DNA of 34,168 nucleotides from Lachnospiraceae bacterium (GCA_024699645.1 JAILPE010000112.1:69385-103552), one strand, 5' to 3'. Counted from the first letter of the stretch, positions 8,304-16,369 are shown. Notes: generated by a model not told the origin, from the sequence alone. A program made the numbers and translations.

Positions 8304-10859
8304 GTGGAAGGAAAGAGATCCTGGATTAAAAGCATACTGAATATATTCATCCCAATAGCTGTTTTGGGCATTGTAGTGATGCTTTTATTTAAGATTCAGC
8401 CTGAGGAGGTCGAACCTATTGAGATAGAGATCAGGGGTGGATCAATCGGTGAAGGCATGGCAATACTTGAGAATGACGATCTTATCTTTACTATGGATCG
8501 TGCTACTTCGCGTTTCTCTGTGACAGATAAGGCCACCGGAGTTGTTTGGGATTCTAATCCCGAAAATGCAGACAACGATCCGCTTGCTCCGACGATAGAC
8601 AAAAAGGCAAATCTCAAGTCGACGCTTTACATTACATACGGTAATGTGAACGGTATAATGACCACTTACAATAACAGTACATACAGCATTGACAAGGGGA
8701 TCTTTGATATTGTCGAGAACAAAGACTCAGTAGTTGTAAATTATACGATCGGTAATACAGAAAAAGAGTATAAGATACCGCTTGCGCTTTCGGAGAAGGA
8801 TTTTAAAGCCATCACGAAAAATATGGATAAGAAAGCTTCTAAGCAGGTAAAAGAGTATTACAGAAAAACAGATATAAACAATCTTCGTGCTTCGGATAAC
8901 AAAGAGGATCTTCTTGCAAGATATCCCGATCTTGCGGATATGAAGCTTTATATTCTCCGTGACGGAGTTGCACAACACTTAAAAGCAACAATCGAAACCT
9001 ATTTTTGGAATGCCGGATATACAGAAGAGCAATATCAGGCTCATTTGGCACGTTATTCGACAAAAAAGAGCGAAGACATACCACTTTTTAACATAAGCGT
9101 TGAATATAAGCTTGACGGAAGAGATCTCGTTGTTTCTGTTCCGATGGATAAGATTGAATACAAACCCGATTATCCTCTTGTAAACATTGAATTACTTCCT
9201 TATTTTGGTGCAGGCGGTACGGAAGATCAGGGATTTATCGTGTTACCCGAAAGCAGCGGTGCGATAATAGAGTTTAATAACGGAAGATCGGATCAAAATC
9301 CTTATTATGCAAATGTATACGGTTGGGATTATGCATCATCAAGAACTTCGGTTGTTACCGAGACGAGAAACTCATTCCCCATGTTCGGTCTTTCAAAGAA
9401 CGGTGCATCTTTCCTGTGCATGCTTGAAGACGGTGCTTCATACGGTAATATAAATGCCGATGTCAGTGGTCGATTCGACGGTTATAACCATGTTGATGCC
9501 GGTTATTCGATCGTACATTATGAGTCTTATGATGTTACGGAAAAATCTAATGCTACATTTTATGTTTATGAAGATAGTATTCCGGCTCAAATGATCTCTC
9601 AGAGATATCGTTTCGGAGATGCTGATAATTACAGTGATATGGCTGCTGTCTACAGAAATTATCTTCTTGAGAGATATCCGAATCTCGGATCGAAGAAGAG
9701 CGATAAGATGCCCGCTGTTATTGAGGTTATAGGCGCTATAGACAAAGTACAGCAGACCGCGGGAATACCTTATAAGCAGCCGCTTGAGCTTACTACTTAC
9801 GATGAGACTGTCGAGATCGTCGATGAACTGAAAAATCTCGGGGTTGATGATTTTGACCTGAAACTTACCGGTGCGGTAAATGACGGCGTTAAACATTATG
9901 TATTCACTGATGTTGATACGGTATCACGTCTGGGTGGGAAGAGCGATTTTAAGGATATGCTTGAAAATCTCAAACAGAGAAATATTAAAGTATATCTTGA
10001 GGGTCAGACGGACTTTGCCTATGATTCAGGTTGGAGTGACGGATACATCGGTTTCAGAGACGGTGCTAAATTTGTTTCAAGAGAACAGGCCGAGCTTTAT
10101 GATTATTCGTTCGTATGGTACGGCCAAGAGGATTATAACGATCCGTATTATCTTGTTAAACCTTCATACAAGAAAGAATGTTTTGATGAATTTAAGTCAT
10201 TTACCGATGAATATCAGATAGGAATGGCTCTCAGAAATACAGGCTACCTTCTGAACAGTGACTATAATCCGAAGGATAAAGTTACGAGAGAGGAAGCCAA
10301 GAAGCTTTCTGAAGAGATACTTTCCGATGCAGCCGAATACGGTACGATCGTTAATCATGCAAATGATTACGCACTTCAATATGCCGATGTAGTTACATCG
10401 ATGGATATCAGTAATTCGAATATGGCAATTATCGATTATGATATACCGTTCTATGAGATGGCTATACACGGTCTTGTAGATTATACGGGAGTTCCTATCA
10501 ACCTTTCGGAAGACTTTGAATATGAGATACTTAAATCGGCCGAGTTTGGTGCCGGGTTAGCCTTCACCTTTATGAGATGTTCTCCCGATAGGATTCAGGA
10601 AACGCTGTATTCCGAGTACTTCGGCGGTTCATTTGATCTGTGGAAAGATAAAGCCGCACAGTTATATAAGCGTTTTAAGAACGATTTTGATGATGTTTCG
10701 GATAAAAAGATGATAAGTCATAAGATTGACGAAAACAACATCAGGATAACAGAGTATGAAAACGGTACAAAAGTTTATGTAAATTATGAGTACAAAGATA
10801 TCGAAACAGACGGGGTGAAAGTTCCCGCCAGAGACTTCGCAGTAAAGAGAGGTGAGTGA
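8304..10859 (+). CDS. DUF5696-like membrane-anchored protein, probable glycosidase-like fold
   Basis: An 851-residue protein. Residues about 8-30 form an N-terminal membrane anchor without a clear signal cleavage site, so the rest should lie outside the cell. A large beta-rich region (about 45-460) is followed by a stretch with barrel-like alternation (about 470-760, including GVDDFDLKLTGAVNDG, NIKVYLEGQTDFAYDSGW and GTIVNHANDYALQYADVV). The C-terminal beta domain ends NGTKVYVNY...VKVPARDFAV, an ending I associate with glycoside hydrolases of clan-like TIM-barrel families. I recognise the overall pattern as DUF5696, a family of unknown function found beside sugar ABC transporters. The start is GTG 8304, eight bases after AGAGGAGG. 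It may trim glycans at the surface before import. Catalytic residues are not known; acidic residues in the barrel part are candidates. Confidence 0.75.
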   Translation: MEGKRSWIKSILNIFIPIAVLGIVVMLLFKIQPEEVEPIEIEIRGGSIGEGMAILENDDLIFTMDRATSRFSVTDKATGVVWDSNPENADNDPLAPTIDKKANLKSTLYITYGNVNGIMTTYNNSTYSIDKGIFDIVENKDSVVVNYTIGNTEKEYKIPLALSEKDFKAITKNMDKKASKQVKEYYRKTDINNLRASDNKEDLLARYPDLADMKLYILRDGVAQHLKATIETYFWNAGYTEEQYQAHLARYSTKKSEDIPLFNISVEYKLDGRDLVVSVPMDKIEYKPDYPLVNIELLPYFGAGGTEDQGFIVLPESSGAIIEFNNGRSDQNPYYANVYGWDYASSRTSVVTETRNSFPMFGLSKNGASFLCMLEDGASYGNINADVSGRFDGYNHVDAGYSIVHYESYDVTEKSNATFYVYEDSIPAQMISQRYRFGDADNYSDMAAVYRNYLLERYPNLGSKKSDKMPAVIEVIGAIDKVQQTAGIPYKQPLELTTYDETVEIVDELKNLGVDDFDLKLTGAVNDGVKHYVFTDVDTVSRLGGKSDFKDMLENLKQRNIKVYLEGQTDFAYDSGWSDGYIGFRDGAKFVSREQAELYDYSFVWYGQEDYNDPYYLVKPSYKKECFDEFKSFTDEYQIGMALRNTGYLLNSDYNPKDKVTREEAKKLSEEILSDAAEYGTIVNHANDYALQYADVVTSMDISNSNMAIIDYDIPFYEMAIHGLVDYTGVPINLSEDFEYEILKSAEFGAGLAFTFMRCSPDRIQETLYSEYFGGSFDLWKDKAAQLYKRFKNDFDDVSDKKMISHKIDENNIRITEYENGTKVYVNYEYKDIETDGVKVPARDFAVKRGE

Positions 10860-10864
10860 CAAAG

Positions 10865-11773
10865 ATGGCTAAGCTGAAGAAAAAATCAAAGATGTCGCTT
10901 GCCAATAAGAAAGCAATGATCGGATATTTGTTTATACTTCCGTTTGTGCTTGGTTTCTTGTTGTTTATGGTCAAGCCTCTTATCCAATCGATCATTATGT
11001 CGTTTTCTGATGTTCAGGTAGGAGCAGAAGGATTCGAAAATGTTTATGCGGGTCTTGATAATTATAAAAGAGCGCTTACGATTGATCCGAATTTTTCACG
11101 AATGCTTCTTGAAGAAGTATACAAAATGGTCTTCAATTCGCTTGCTACCATCATTTTCAGCTTCTTCATAGCACTACTTCTTAATCAGAAGTTTAAAGGC
11201 AGAGCGTTTGTAAGAGCGATATTCTTCCTTCCCGTTATTTTTTCATCCGGTGTCATTGTCGGTCTTGAATACAACAATACACTGCTTTCGGGAATGAAGG
11301 AGATTATGGAGGAATCGTCTTCATCCGGCATTGCCGATACTCTTGAGATGATCCTTTCAAGTACCGATCTGGCAAACGGTTTTGTTGAGACGATCATATC
11401 GCTGGTTAATTCGGTATACGATATAGCCATTGCCTCCGGAATTCAGATCATCATATTCCTTTCGGCACTTCAGACGATACCCAAGAGTATGTATGAAGCC
11501 GCTGACATTGAGGGATGTACCAAGTGGGAGAGTCTTTGGAAGATCACTTTTCCTATGATAAGCTCCATGTTCCTTGTTAACTGGATATATACCATCATCG
11601 ACTTTTTCATGAAGTCAGATAATCAGGTAATACAGCAGGTTCAGACTGAGGTTACACGTAATCTCGACTTTGGTTACGGTTCGGCGCTGTCTTGGATTTA
11701 TTTCGGCGTTGTTATTGTCTGGATAGGTATATCTTCGCTAATAATCTCGAGGGTGGTGTACTATTATGAGTAA
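10865..11773 (+). CDS. Sugar ABC transporter permease, second importer (MalF-like)
   Basis: A 302-residue inner-membrane permease with a basic N-terminus (MAKLKKKSKM), first helix at about 20-40, and an EAA loop at about residue 211 (EAADIEGCTKWESLWKITFP). It carries an unusually long polar insertion between helices (about 130-170, GMKEIMEESSSSGIADTLEM). A GTG at 10856 overlaps the previous stop, but the ribosome site AGGTGA lies too close to it, so ATG 10865 is chosen. It is only slightly related to the first permease of the locus, which argues for a separate importer rather than a recent duplication. It pairs with the next gene, whose start it overlaps by eight bases. Confidence 0.9.
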   Translation: MAKLKKKSKMSLANKKAMIGYLFILPFVLGFLLFMVKPLIQSIIMSFSDVQVGAEGFENVYAGLDNYKRALTIDPNFSRMLLEEVYKMVFNSLATIIFSFFIALLLNQKFKGRAFVRAIFFLPVIFSSGVIVGLEYNNTLLSGMKEIMEESSSSGIADTLEMILSSTDLANGFVETIISLVNSVYDIAIASGIQIIIFLSALQTIPKSMYEAADIEGCTKWESLWKITFPMISSMFLVNWIYTIIDFFMKSDNQVIQQVQTEVTRNLDFGYGSALSWIYFGVVIVWIGISSLIISRVVYYYE

Positions 11774-12773
11774 ATCAAAGGCAGTAGCGGAAGGTAGAAG
11801 ATCCTTCAGTGAGAGAAACAGACTGAGCGGCGGGTATCTGCTTAAGAAGACCGCCGGCAGGGTCACCTTTAAGATCCTTAGATTTGTGCTTATCTTTGGG
11901 CTTTGCTTTATGATCCTTGAACCGATCGTAAACAAGTTCTGTGTAAGTATCATGACTGAGAAGGATCTGTATGATACTACTATAAATATTCTGCCGCGTC
12001 ATCTGACGACCGGTAATTATTCGGTTGTAATGGAACTGATGGATTTCTGGAAAGCGTTGTTTAATTCGCTTTGGATTTCAATTGCAGTATCCATAGTTCA
12101 GATAGCTGCATGTACTCTGGCAGGCTACGGATTCGCGAGATTTAAATTCCCGCTTAAGAAATTCTGGTTCGCGTGTGTTATACTTATCATCCTTATTCCG
12201 CCCCAGACTATTTCATCACCCCTTTACCTTCACTTCAGATTCTTTGATGTGTTCGGTATATTTAATGCGGTAACGGGATCCCCCATCAACCTCAGAGGAT
12301 CCGTAATTCCTTATTTCCTTATGTCTGCAGGATGTATGGGACTTAAGAACGGTCTTTATATCTTCCTCGTTCGTCAGTTCTTCCGCGGTATTCCCAAAGA
12401 ACTTGAGGAAGCAGCGTATGTTGACGGTTGCGGAACCCTTAAAACATTCGTAAGGATAATGCTTCCGGATGCAAGACCTATCCTTACTTCCTGTTTCCTG
12501 TTCTCGTTTGTATGGCAGTGGACCGACAGTTTTTATTCGGCACTCTTTATCGGAGGAAAGAAATTACTCTCTACCGGCCTTGCTTCACTTGCCGATAATT
12601 TTACGAATTATTTTCAGATCGTTAATCAAAGAACAGGACTTGCGTCCGAGGCTTTACTTCAGCAGATGAATGCAACGGGTGTATTGCTTGTTGTTACACC
12701 CATTATCTTACTTTATCTGATCGCGCAGAAGGGCTTTGTTGAGTCGCTTTCTTCGACAGGTATCAAGATGTAG
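11766..12773 (+). CDS. Carbohydrate ABC transporter permease, second importer (MalG-like)
   Basis: A 335-residue inner-membrane permease. The N-terminal 45 residues are polar and basic, longer than usual, and are followed by about six helices. The EAA loop is at about residue 215 (EAAYVDGCGTLKTFVRIMLP), and the C-terminus VESLSSTGIKM is the standard MalG ending. The ATG overlaps the stop of the preceding permease (ATGAGTAA arrangement), and GAGGGTGGTG lies upstream, so the two subunits are translationally coupled. It presumably serves the lipoprotein binding protein encoded next. Confidence 0.92.
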   Translation: MSKSKAVAEGRRSFSERNRLSGGYLLKKTAGRVTFKILRFVLIFGLCFMILEPIVNKFCVSIMTEKDLYDTTINILPRHLTTGNYSVVMELMDFWKALFNSLWISIAVSIVQIAACTLAGYGFARFKFPLKKFWFACVILIILIPPQTISSPLYLHFRFFDVFGIFNAVTGSPINLRGSVIPYFLMSAGCMGLKNGLYIFLVRQFFRGIPKELEEAAYVDGCGTLKTFVRIMLPDARPILTSCFLFSFVWQWTDSFYSALFIGGKKLLSTGLASLADNFTNYFQIVNQRTGLASEALLQQMNATGVLLVVTPIILLYLIAQKGFVESLSSTGIKM

Positions 12774-12779
12774 GGTCGC

Positions 12780-12808
12780 TTGACGCTTTTTACCTACTGA
12801 ATTATAAT
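12780..12808 (+). promoter_or_regulatory. Internal promoter before the lipoprotein binding-protein gene
   Basis: TTGACG at 12780-12785 and TATAAT at 12803-12808 are 17 bases apart, a near-consensus vegetative promoter. Its position right after the last permease stop would let the lipoprotein be made in excess. A leader hairpin (ATTCGC, GAAA loop, GCGGAT at 12843-12858) lies downstream. Confidence 0.8.
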
Positions 12809-12901
12809 GTTGATTAGTGCCGAAGTGATTCGACACTGATGTATTCGCGAAAGCGGATCATAAATTTAATGCACCCTTGTGGTGAGAAGGAGAGAGGTTT
12901 T

Positions 12902-14416
12902 ATGAAAAAAACAAGTAAGATTGTAGCACTTTTCATGATCTTGGTTCTTGTTCTTTCATGCGTGGCATGTTCTTCAAGCGACGAGAAAAAGAATGATGAT
13001 GCTACAAAAACGGAGACAGGCTCTAAGGAAAATAACGATACCAAAGAGACTGAAAAGAATGATGCTAACGATGCAGATAACACCGTTCAGACTCCCGATA
13101 CAACTGATGATGATGCAGATGTTGAAGAGGAAGAAGAGGAAGAAGAGGAAGATGAATATCCCGATGTTATCCTCGGAGCTGACGGTAAGCCTGTAGATCT
13201 TGGCGGAATGGAAGTTAAGATCGCAGCTTGGTGGGCTAATCCTGATCCCGATGAGTCTACTGCATACGGTGAGGCTACAAAGAATTATCGTGATTGGATC
13301 CAGAAGACTTATAACTTCACTATTAAGGAAGAGTCTATAGGTAGCTGGAATGATTATCCTTCACTCCTTACAAACTTCTGTACAACAGGTGGCGATGAAA
13401 ACTATGTTTTCGTTTGCGACGAGAGAAGTTTCAGTGGTTTCAGATCAGGTCTTTACAAGGATCTTGCAACTCTTGACTGCCTTGACTTTACAGAGGAGAA
13501 GTGGGACAAGGGCGCTAAGGATCTTCTCAGACTCGGTGATTCCATCTATGGTATGAGAGCAGACAGAACAGAGCCTCGTGGAGGTATCTTCTTCAATAAG
13601 AGACTTCTTACCGAAGCAGGTATCGATCCTGAATCACTTTACGATATGCAGGCAGCAGGCACGTGGGATTGGGCAGCATTTGAAGATCTCTGCGCTAAGC
13701 TTACCCGTGATACAAACGGCGATGACATCCCCGATGTTTACGCTATGTGTTCTACAAACTATGACTTTATGAAGCCTTGTCTTGCTTCTAACAACGCTTT
13801 CGTTATTGAGCGTGATGCAGACGGCAAATTTGTGAATGCTACAGGTACGGATAACTTCATCCAGGCTTGGGATTGGGCTAAGGATATGCGTGCTAAATAT
13901 CAGATGCCTGCTCCCGAAGGTGCTCAGTACGACTTCCCTTATACAGCATTCCTTAATGCTGAAGTTGCACTTCAGGCAGCAGAGGAGTACAGAGTATCCA
14001 ATAACCAGGAACTTCCCGATGATTTTGGATTTGTAGTATTCCCTAAGGGACCTGCAGTTTCTGATTATACTTGCTATTCATACGATCACCTTCGTGTAAT
14101 CCCCGCTATCTATGATGATGAGAGAGCATGGAAGATCGCATTTGCGTTCAACCTCTATACAAATCCTACACCCGGTTATGAGGATGCTGAAGATTGGAAG
14201 ACAGGTTACTATCCTCAGTTCAGAGATACACGTGCTGTAGATGAGACTCTTGAGATCCTTACAAGGAATCCTATTCCTCAGCTCTTCCCTCTTGTTGACA
14301 ACGTTAACCGTGACAACTCTTACTTCTGGAACATTGATTCCAAGACAGGTCAGGAGCAGTATGAAGAGATGAAGGATGAGATCGATTACTATGTAGGTGT
14401 TGCAAACAGCTATTGA
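12902..14416 (+). CDS. Lipoprotein sugar-binding protein of the second ABC importer
   Basis: A 504-residue secreted lipoprotein. The signal sequence ends in LSCVACSSS, with Cys20 or Cys23 as the lipidated residue. Residues about 24-90 form a flexible, highly charged tether with a run of glutamates (about 77-87) before YPDVILGADG. The body is a family 1-type solute-binding protein, with segments such as GGIFFNKRLLTEAGIDPESLYDMQAAGTWDWAAFEDLCAKL typical of the hinge and ligand region. An upstream in-frame ATG at 12839 is ignored because AAGGAGAGAGG directly precedes ATG 12902 and the signal peptide starts there. Codon choice looks more biased (many AAG, CTT and GAT codons) than in the permeases, consistent with high expression from the internal promoter. 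The ligand is unknown. Confidence 0.9.
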   Translation: MKKTSKIVALFMILVLVLSCVACSSSDEKKNDDATKTETGSKENNDTKETEKNDANDADNTVQTPDTTDDDADVEEEEEEEEEDEYPDVILGADGKPVDLGGMEVKIAAWWANPDPDESTAYGEATKNYRDWIQKTYNFTIKEESIGSWNDYPSLLTNFCTTGGDENYVFVCDERSFSGFRSGLYKDLATLDCLDFTEEKWDKGAKDLLRLGDSIYGMRADRTEPRGGIFFNKRLLTEAGIDPESLYDMQAAGTWDWAAFEDLCAKLTRDTNGDDIPDVYAMCSTNYDFMKPCLASNNAFVIERDADGKFVNATGTDNFIQAWDWAKDMRAKYQMPAPEGAQYDFPYTAFLNAEVALQAAEEYRVSNNQELPDDFGFVVFPKGPAVSDYTCYSYDHLRVIPAIYDDERAWKIAFAFNLYTNPTPGYEDAEDWKTGYYPQFRDTRAVDETLEILTRNPIPQLFPLVDNVNRDNSYFWNIDSKTGQEQYEEMKDEIDYYVGVANSY

Positions 14417-14464
14417 TACGATCGGTTTGATCATTGATCTTACAGTATTGATACAAATATTTTT

Positions 14465-14494
14465 AAAGAGCCGCCTTTTTGGCGGCTCTTTTGT
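14465..14494 (+). terminator. Rho-independent terminator of the transporter locus
   Basis: AAAGAGCCGCC at 14465-14475, a TTTTT loop, and GGCGGCTCTTT at 14481-14491 form an 11-bp stem running into a T-rich tail. Confidence 0.93.
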
Positions 14495-14534
14495 TAAAAA
14501 GCCCTTTATACAAGCATTTTTCGAGTTACGGTAC

Positions 14535-14562
14535 TTGACTTTTGTTTGTGTAGTGCTATCAT
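14535..14562 (+). promoter_or_regulatory. Promoter of the aminotransferase gene
   Basis: TTGACT at 14535-14540 and TATCAT at 14557-14562 have a 16-base spacer, followed by an A+T-rich start region and the gene at 14611. Confidence 0.65.
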
Positions 14563-14610
14563 AACTAAATATTAATAAAAATATTAAAATATATGGAAGG
14601 GAATGATGTT

Positions 14611-15636
14611 ATGCAGAAGAAAGACATTGATTGGGGTAGCCTTGGGTTTGGCTATATCCAGACAGACAAAAGATATGTTTCCGATTTCAAAGACGGAAAA
14701 TGGGATGAGGGGCGTCTGACCGAGGATGCAAATGTTGTTCTTAATGAGTGCGCAGGTGTATTCCAGTATGCACAGACCGTATTTGAAGGCCTTAAGGCAT
14801 ATACCACAAAAGACGGTAAGATAGTTACATTCCGTCCCGACCTCAACGCAGAGCGTCTTGAGCAGTCTGCAAATAGACTTGAAATACCTGCATTTCCGAG
14901 AGAGAGATTTATCGATGCCGTTAAGCAGGTAGTTTCTGCAAATGCGGCTTATGTACCTCCTTTCGGATCGGGTGCAACACTTTACCTTCGTCCTTATATG
15001 ATGGGTACAAATCCTGTTATCGGTGTTAAACCCGCAACAGAATATCAGTTCAGATTATTTGCCACACCTGTTGGACCTTATTTTAAAGGCGGCATTAAGC
15101 CTCTTACACTTAAAGTCAGCGATTATGACCGTGCGGCACCTTGCGGTACCGGTAATATCAAAGCAGGTCTTAACTATGCAATGAGTCTTCATGCCATTGT
15201 TACTGCTCATCAGGAAGGTTTTGATGAGAATATGTATCTTGATGCTAAGACAAGAACAAATGTAGAAGAGACCGGTGGAGCCAATTTCCTTTTCGTAACC
15301 AAGGATAACAAGGTTGTTACTCCCAAGTCCGACAGTATCCTTCCTTCGATCACAAGACGTTCTCTTGTACAGGTAGCTAAAGAATACCTTGGTCTTGAAG
15401 CTGAGGAGAGAGTTATCTCTCTTGAAGAGGTTAAGGATATGGCTGAGTGTGGTCTTTGCGGTACGGCAGCAGTTATCTCTCCTGTCGGAAAGATCGTTGA
15501 TCATGGTAAAGAAATCTGCTTCCCGAGTGGTATGACAGATATGGGACCTATCACAAAGAAGCTTTATGAAACACTTACAGGTATTCAGATGGGTACTATC
15601 AAAGCTCCCGAAGGCTGGATATATGAGATAATGTGA
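14611..15636 (+). CDS. ilvE: Branched-chain amino acid aminotransferase
   Basis: A 341-residue cytoplasmic, pyridoxal-phosphate enzyme that exchanges amino groups between leucine, isoleucine or valine and 2-oxoglutarate. It is a class IV aminotransferase: VFEGLKAY near the N-terminus, the GTGNIKAGLNYA segment with the expected cofactor lysine at about residue 184, EETGGANFLFV matching the family signature, and GLCGTAAVISPVG near the C-terminus. The length fits the long BCAT group (about 340-360). An earlier ATG (14593) is in frame, but GGAAGGG lies just inside it and nine bases before ATG 14611, so the later start is preferred. The gene is monocistronic, with its own promoter and terminator. 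Confidence 0.93.
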   Translation: MQKKDIDWGSLGFGYIQTDKRYVSDFKDGKWDEGRLTEDANVVLNECAGVFQYAQTVFEGLKAYTTKDGKIVTFRPDLNAERLEQSANRLEIPAFPRERFIDAVKQVVSANAAYVPPFGSGATLYLRPYMMGTNPVIGVKPATEYQFRLFATPVGPYFKGGIKPLTLKVSDYDRAAPCGTGNIKAGLNYAMSLHAIVTAHQEGFDENMYLDAKTRTNVEETGGANFLFVTKDNKVVTPKSDSILPSITRRSLVQVAKEYLGLEAEERVISLEEVKDMAECGLCGTAAVISPVGKIVDHGKEICFPSGMTDMGPITKKLYETLTGIQMGTIKAPEGWIYEIM

Positions 15637-15655
15637 TCTTTTAAGCTATGATAAT

Positions 15656-15691
15656 AAAAATCCGGACTGTCGATCGGCAGTCCGGATTTTT
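15656..15691 (+). terminator. Terminator after ilvE
   Basis: AAAAATCCGGACTG pairs perfectly with CAGTCCGGATTTTT around an eight-base loop (15670-15677), a classic A-tract/T-tract terminator. Confidence 0.95.
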
Positions 15692-15693
15692 AA

Positions 15694-15772
15694 AAAGTCT
15701 TGATCATTAGAAAAGACTAAGCAGGATACTTATTTATAAAGTCCTGATCGTTAAATAAGACTAAGCAGGATA
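15694..15772. repeat. Two-copy 44-bp tandem repeat with hairpin core
   Basis: Units begin at 15694 and 15738. Their first 35 bases match at 31 positions and share AAGACTAAGCAGGATA exactly. Each unit can fold as AGTCTT (AGTCCT in copy two) with AAGACT. It lies between two terminators, outside any gene. Confidence 0.7.
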
Positions 15773-15778
15773 ATGCTA

Positions 15779-15813
15779 TAAAAAAATCCTCGGTAATTGA
15801 ATTACCGGGGATT
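15779..15813 (-). terminator. Terminator of the small membrane-protein gene
   Basis: A 12-bp stem (15786-15797 with 15801-15812, TGA loop, one G-T pair) is followed on the minus strand by a run of seven T residues (plus-strand A at 15780-15786). Confidence 0.88.
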
Positions 15814-15834
15814 TCCGCTTATAGTTCCAAATAA

Positions 15835-16164
15835 TTATTCTGCGGTTTCGGATTCGACGGTGTCATCGATCTCGAGGCTCTCGTCAAGTTCGGCATCAGA
15901 TGTCTCATTGTTGGAATCAATATAATCAGTGATATCAACACCGCTGTATCCGAGAACTGAAGCAAGTGCAACATCATCAAATTTACTGTCTTCAACGTTA
16001 ACATCATATACCGTCTTTGTCGATTGATAAATGATGAATCCAAAACATGCAACAACAATCAATGCAATGAGCACATAAAGAACATTAAATAATTTTTTCC
16101 TCTTTTGTGCAGCTTTACGTCCTGCCTTCTCTAATTTATACTTGTCTACTTTTTGTTGACTCAT
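15835..16164 (-). CDS. Small single-pass membrane protein, unknown function
   Basis: A 109-residue protein I do not recognise. It has a strongly basic, lysine-rich N-terminal part (about 1-24), one membrane helix (about 27-47, VLYVLIALIVVACFGFIIYQ) and a very acidic C-terminal tail (about 70-109). By the positive-inside rule the N-terminus should be cytoplasmic and the acidic tail outside. An AAGGGGAT ribosome site precedes the ATG, and a good promoter and terminator frame the gene, so it is very likely real and expressed alone. Such small basic-helix-acidic proteins are common in Lachnospiraceae genomes as hypothetical proteins. Confidence 0.75.
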   Translation of the reverse strand: MSQQKVDKYKLEKAGRKAAQKRKKLFNVLYVLIALIVVACFGFIIYQSTKTVYDVNVEDSKFDDVALASVLGYSGVDITDYIDSNNETSDAELDESLEIDDTVESETAE

Positions 16165-16200
16165 AGTCTATCCCCTTGTTTTCATTTTTAAGTCTGATAT

Positions 16201-16229
16201 ATTATAAACCAGCAGTGTTAAAGTTTCAA
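16201..16229 (-). promoter_or_regulatory. Promoter of the small membrane-protein gene
   Basis: Read on the minus strand, TTGAAA (16229-16224) and TATAAT (16206-16201) are separated by 17 bases. The expected transcript start is about 30 bases before the ATG. Confidence 0.75.
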
Positions 16230-16289
16230 TAAGTCATACGCGTTAATTTGTGATAACTTTATGAAAAATGATGTTTTAAGAGCCGGATA

Positions 16290-16369
16290 AGAAATATGTC
16301 CGCAAACCGGCCGGGAATCCGGCACGCAAGACCGGCGGGCGTTTCTTTGACGGCCGGGAGTTTCACGCT
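16290..16369 (+). ncRNA. Structured leader RNA of the GH5 gene, GEMM (c-di-GMP-I)-like candidate
   Basis: A G+C-rich leader in otherwise A+T-rich intergenic DNA. GTCCGC (16298-16303) pairs with GCGGGC (16335-16340). Inside, GCCGG (16310-16314) pairs with CCGGC (16319-16323) around GAAT. The unpaired strands read AAACC and ACGCAAGACC, very like the AAACC ... GACGCAAA core of the c-di-GMP-I riboswitch, and GGCCGGGAG at 16352-16360 resembles its second helix (AGCCGGGU). The loop is GAAT rather than GNRA and the CUAA strand is not obvious, so it may be a divergent member or another RNA. It ends about 20 bases before the GH5 start codon. Confidence 0.45.

Noticed and set aside
9438-9896. 152-codon minus-strand frame in the DUF5696-like gene
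   Set aside because: Antisense shadow without start signals, inside a clearly coding frame.
15819-16058. 79-codon minus-strand frame overlapping the small membrane-protein gene
   Set aside because: The 109-codon frame has the start site, promoter and membrane helix; this frame is its shadow.
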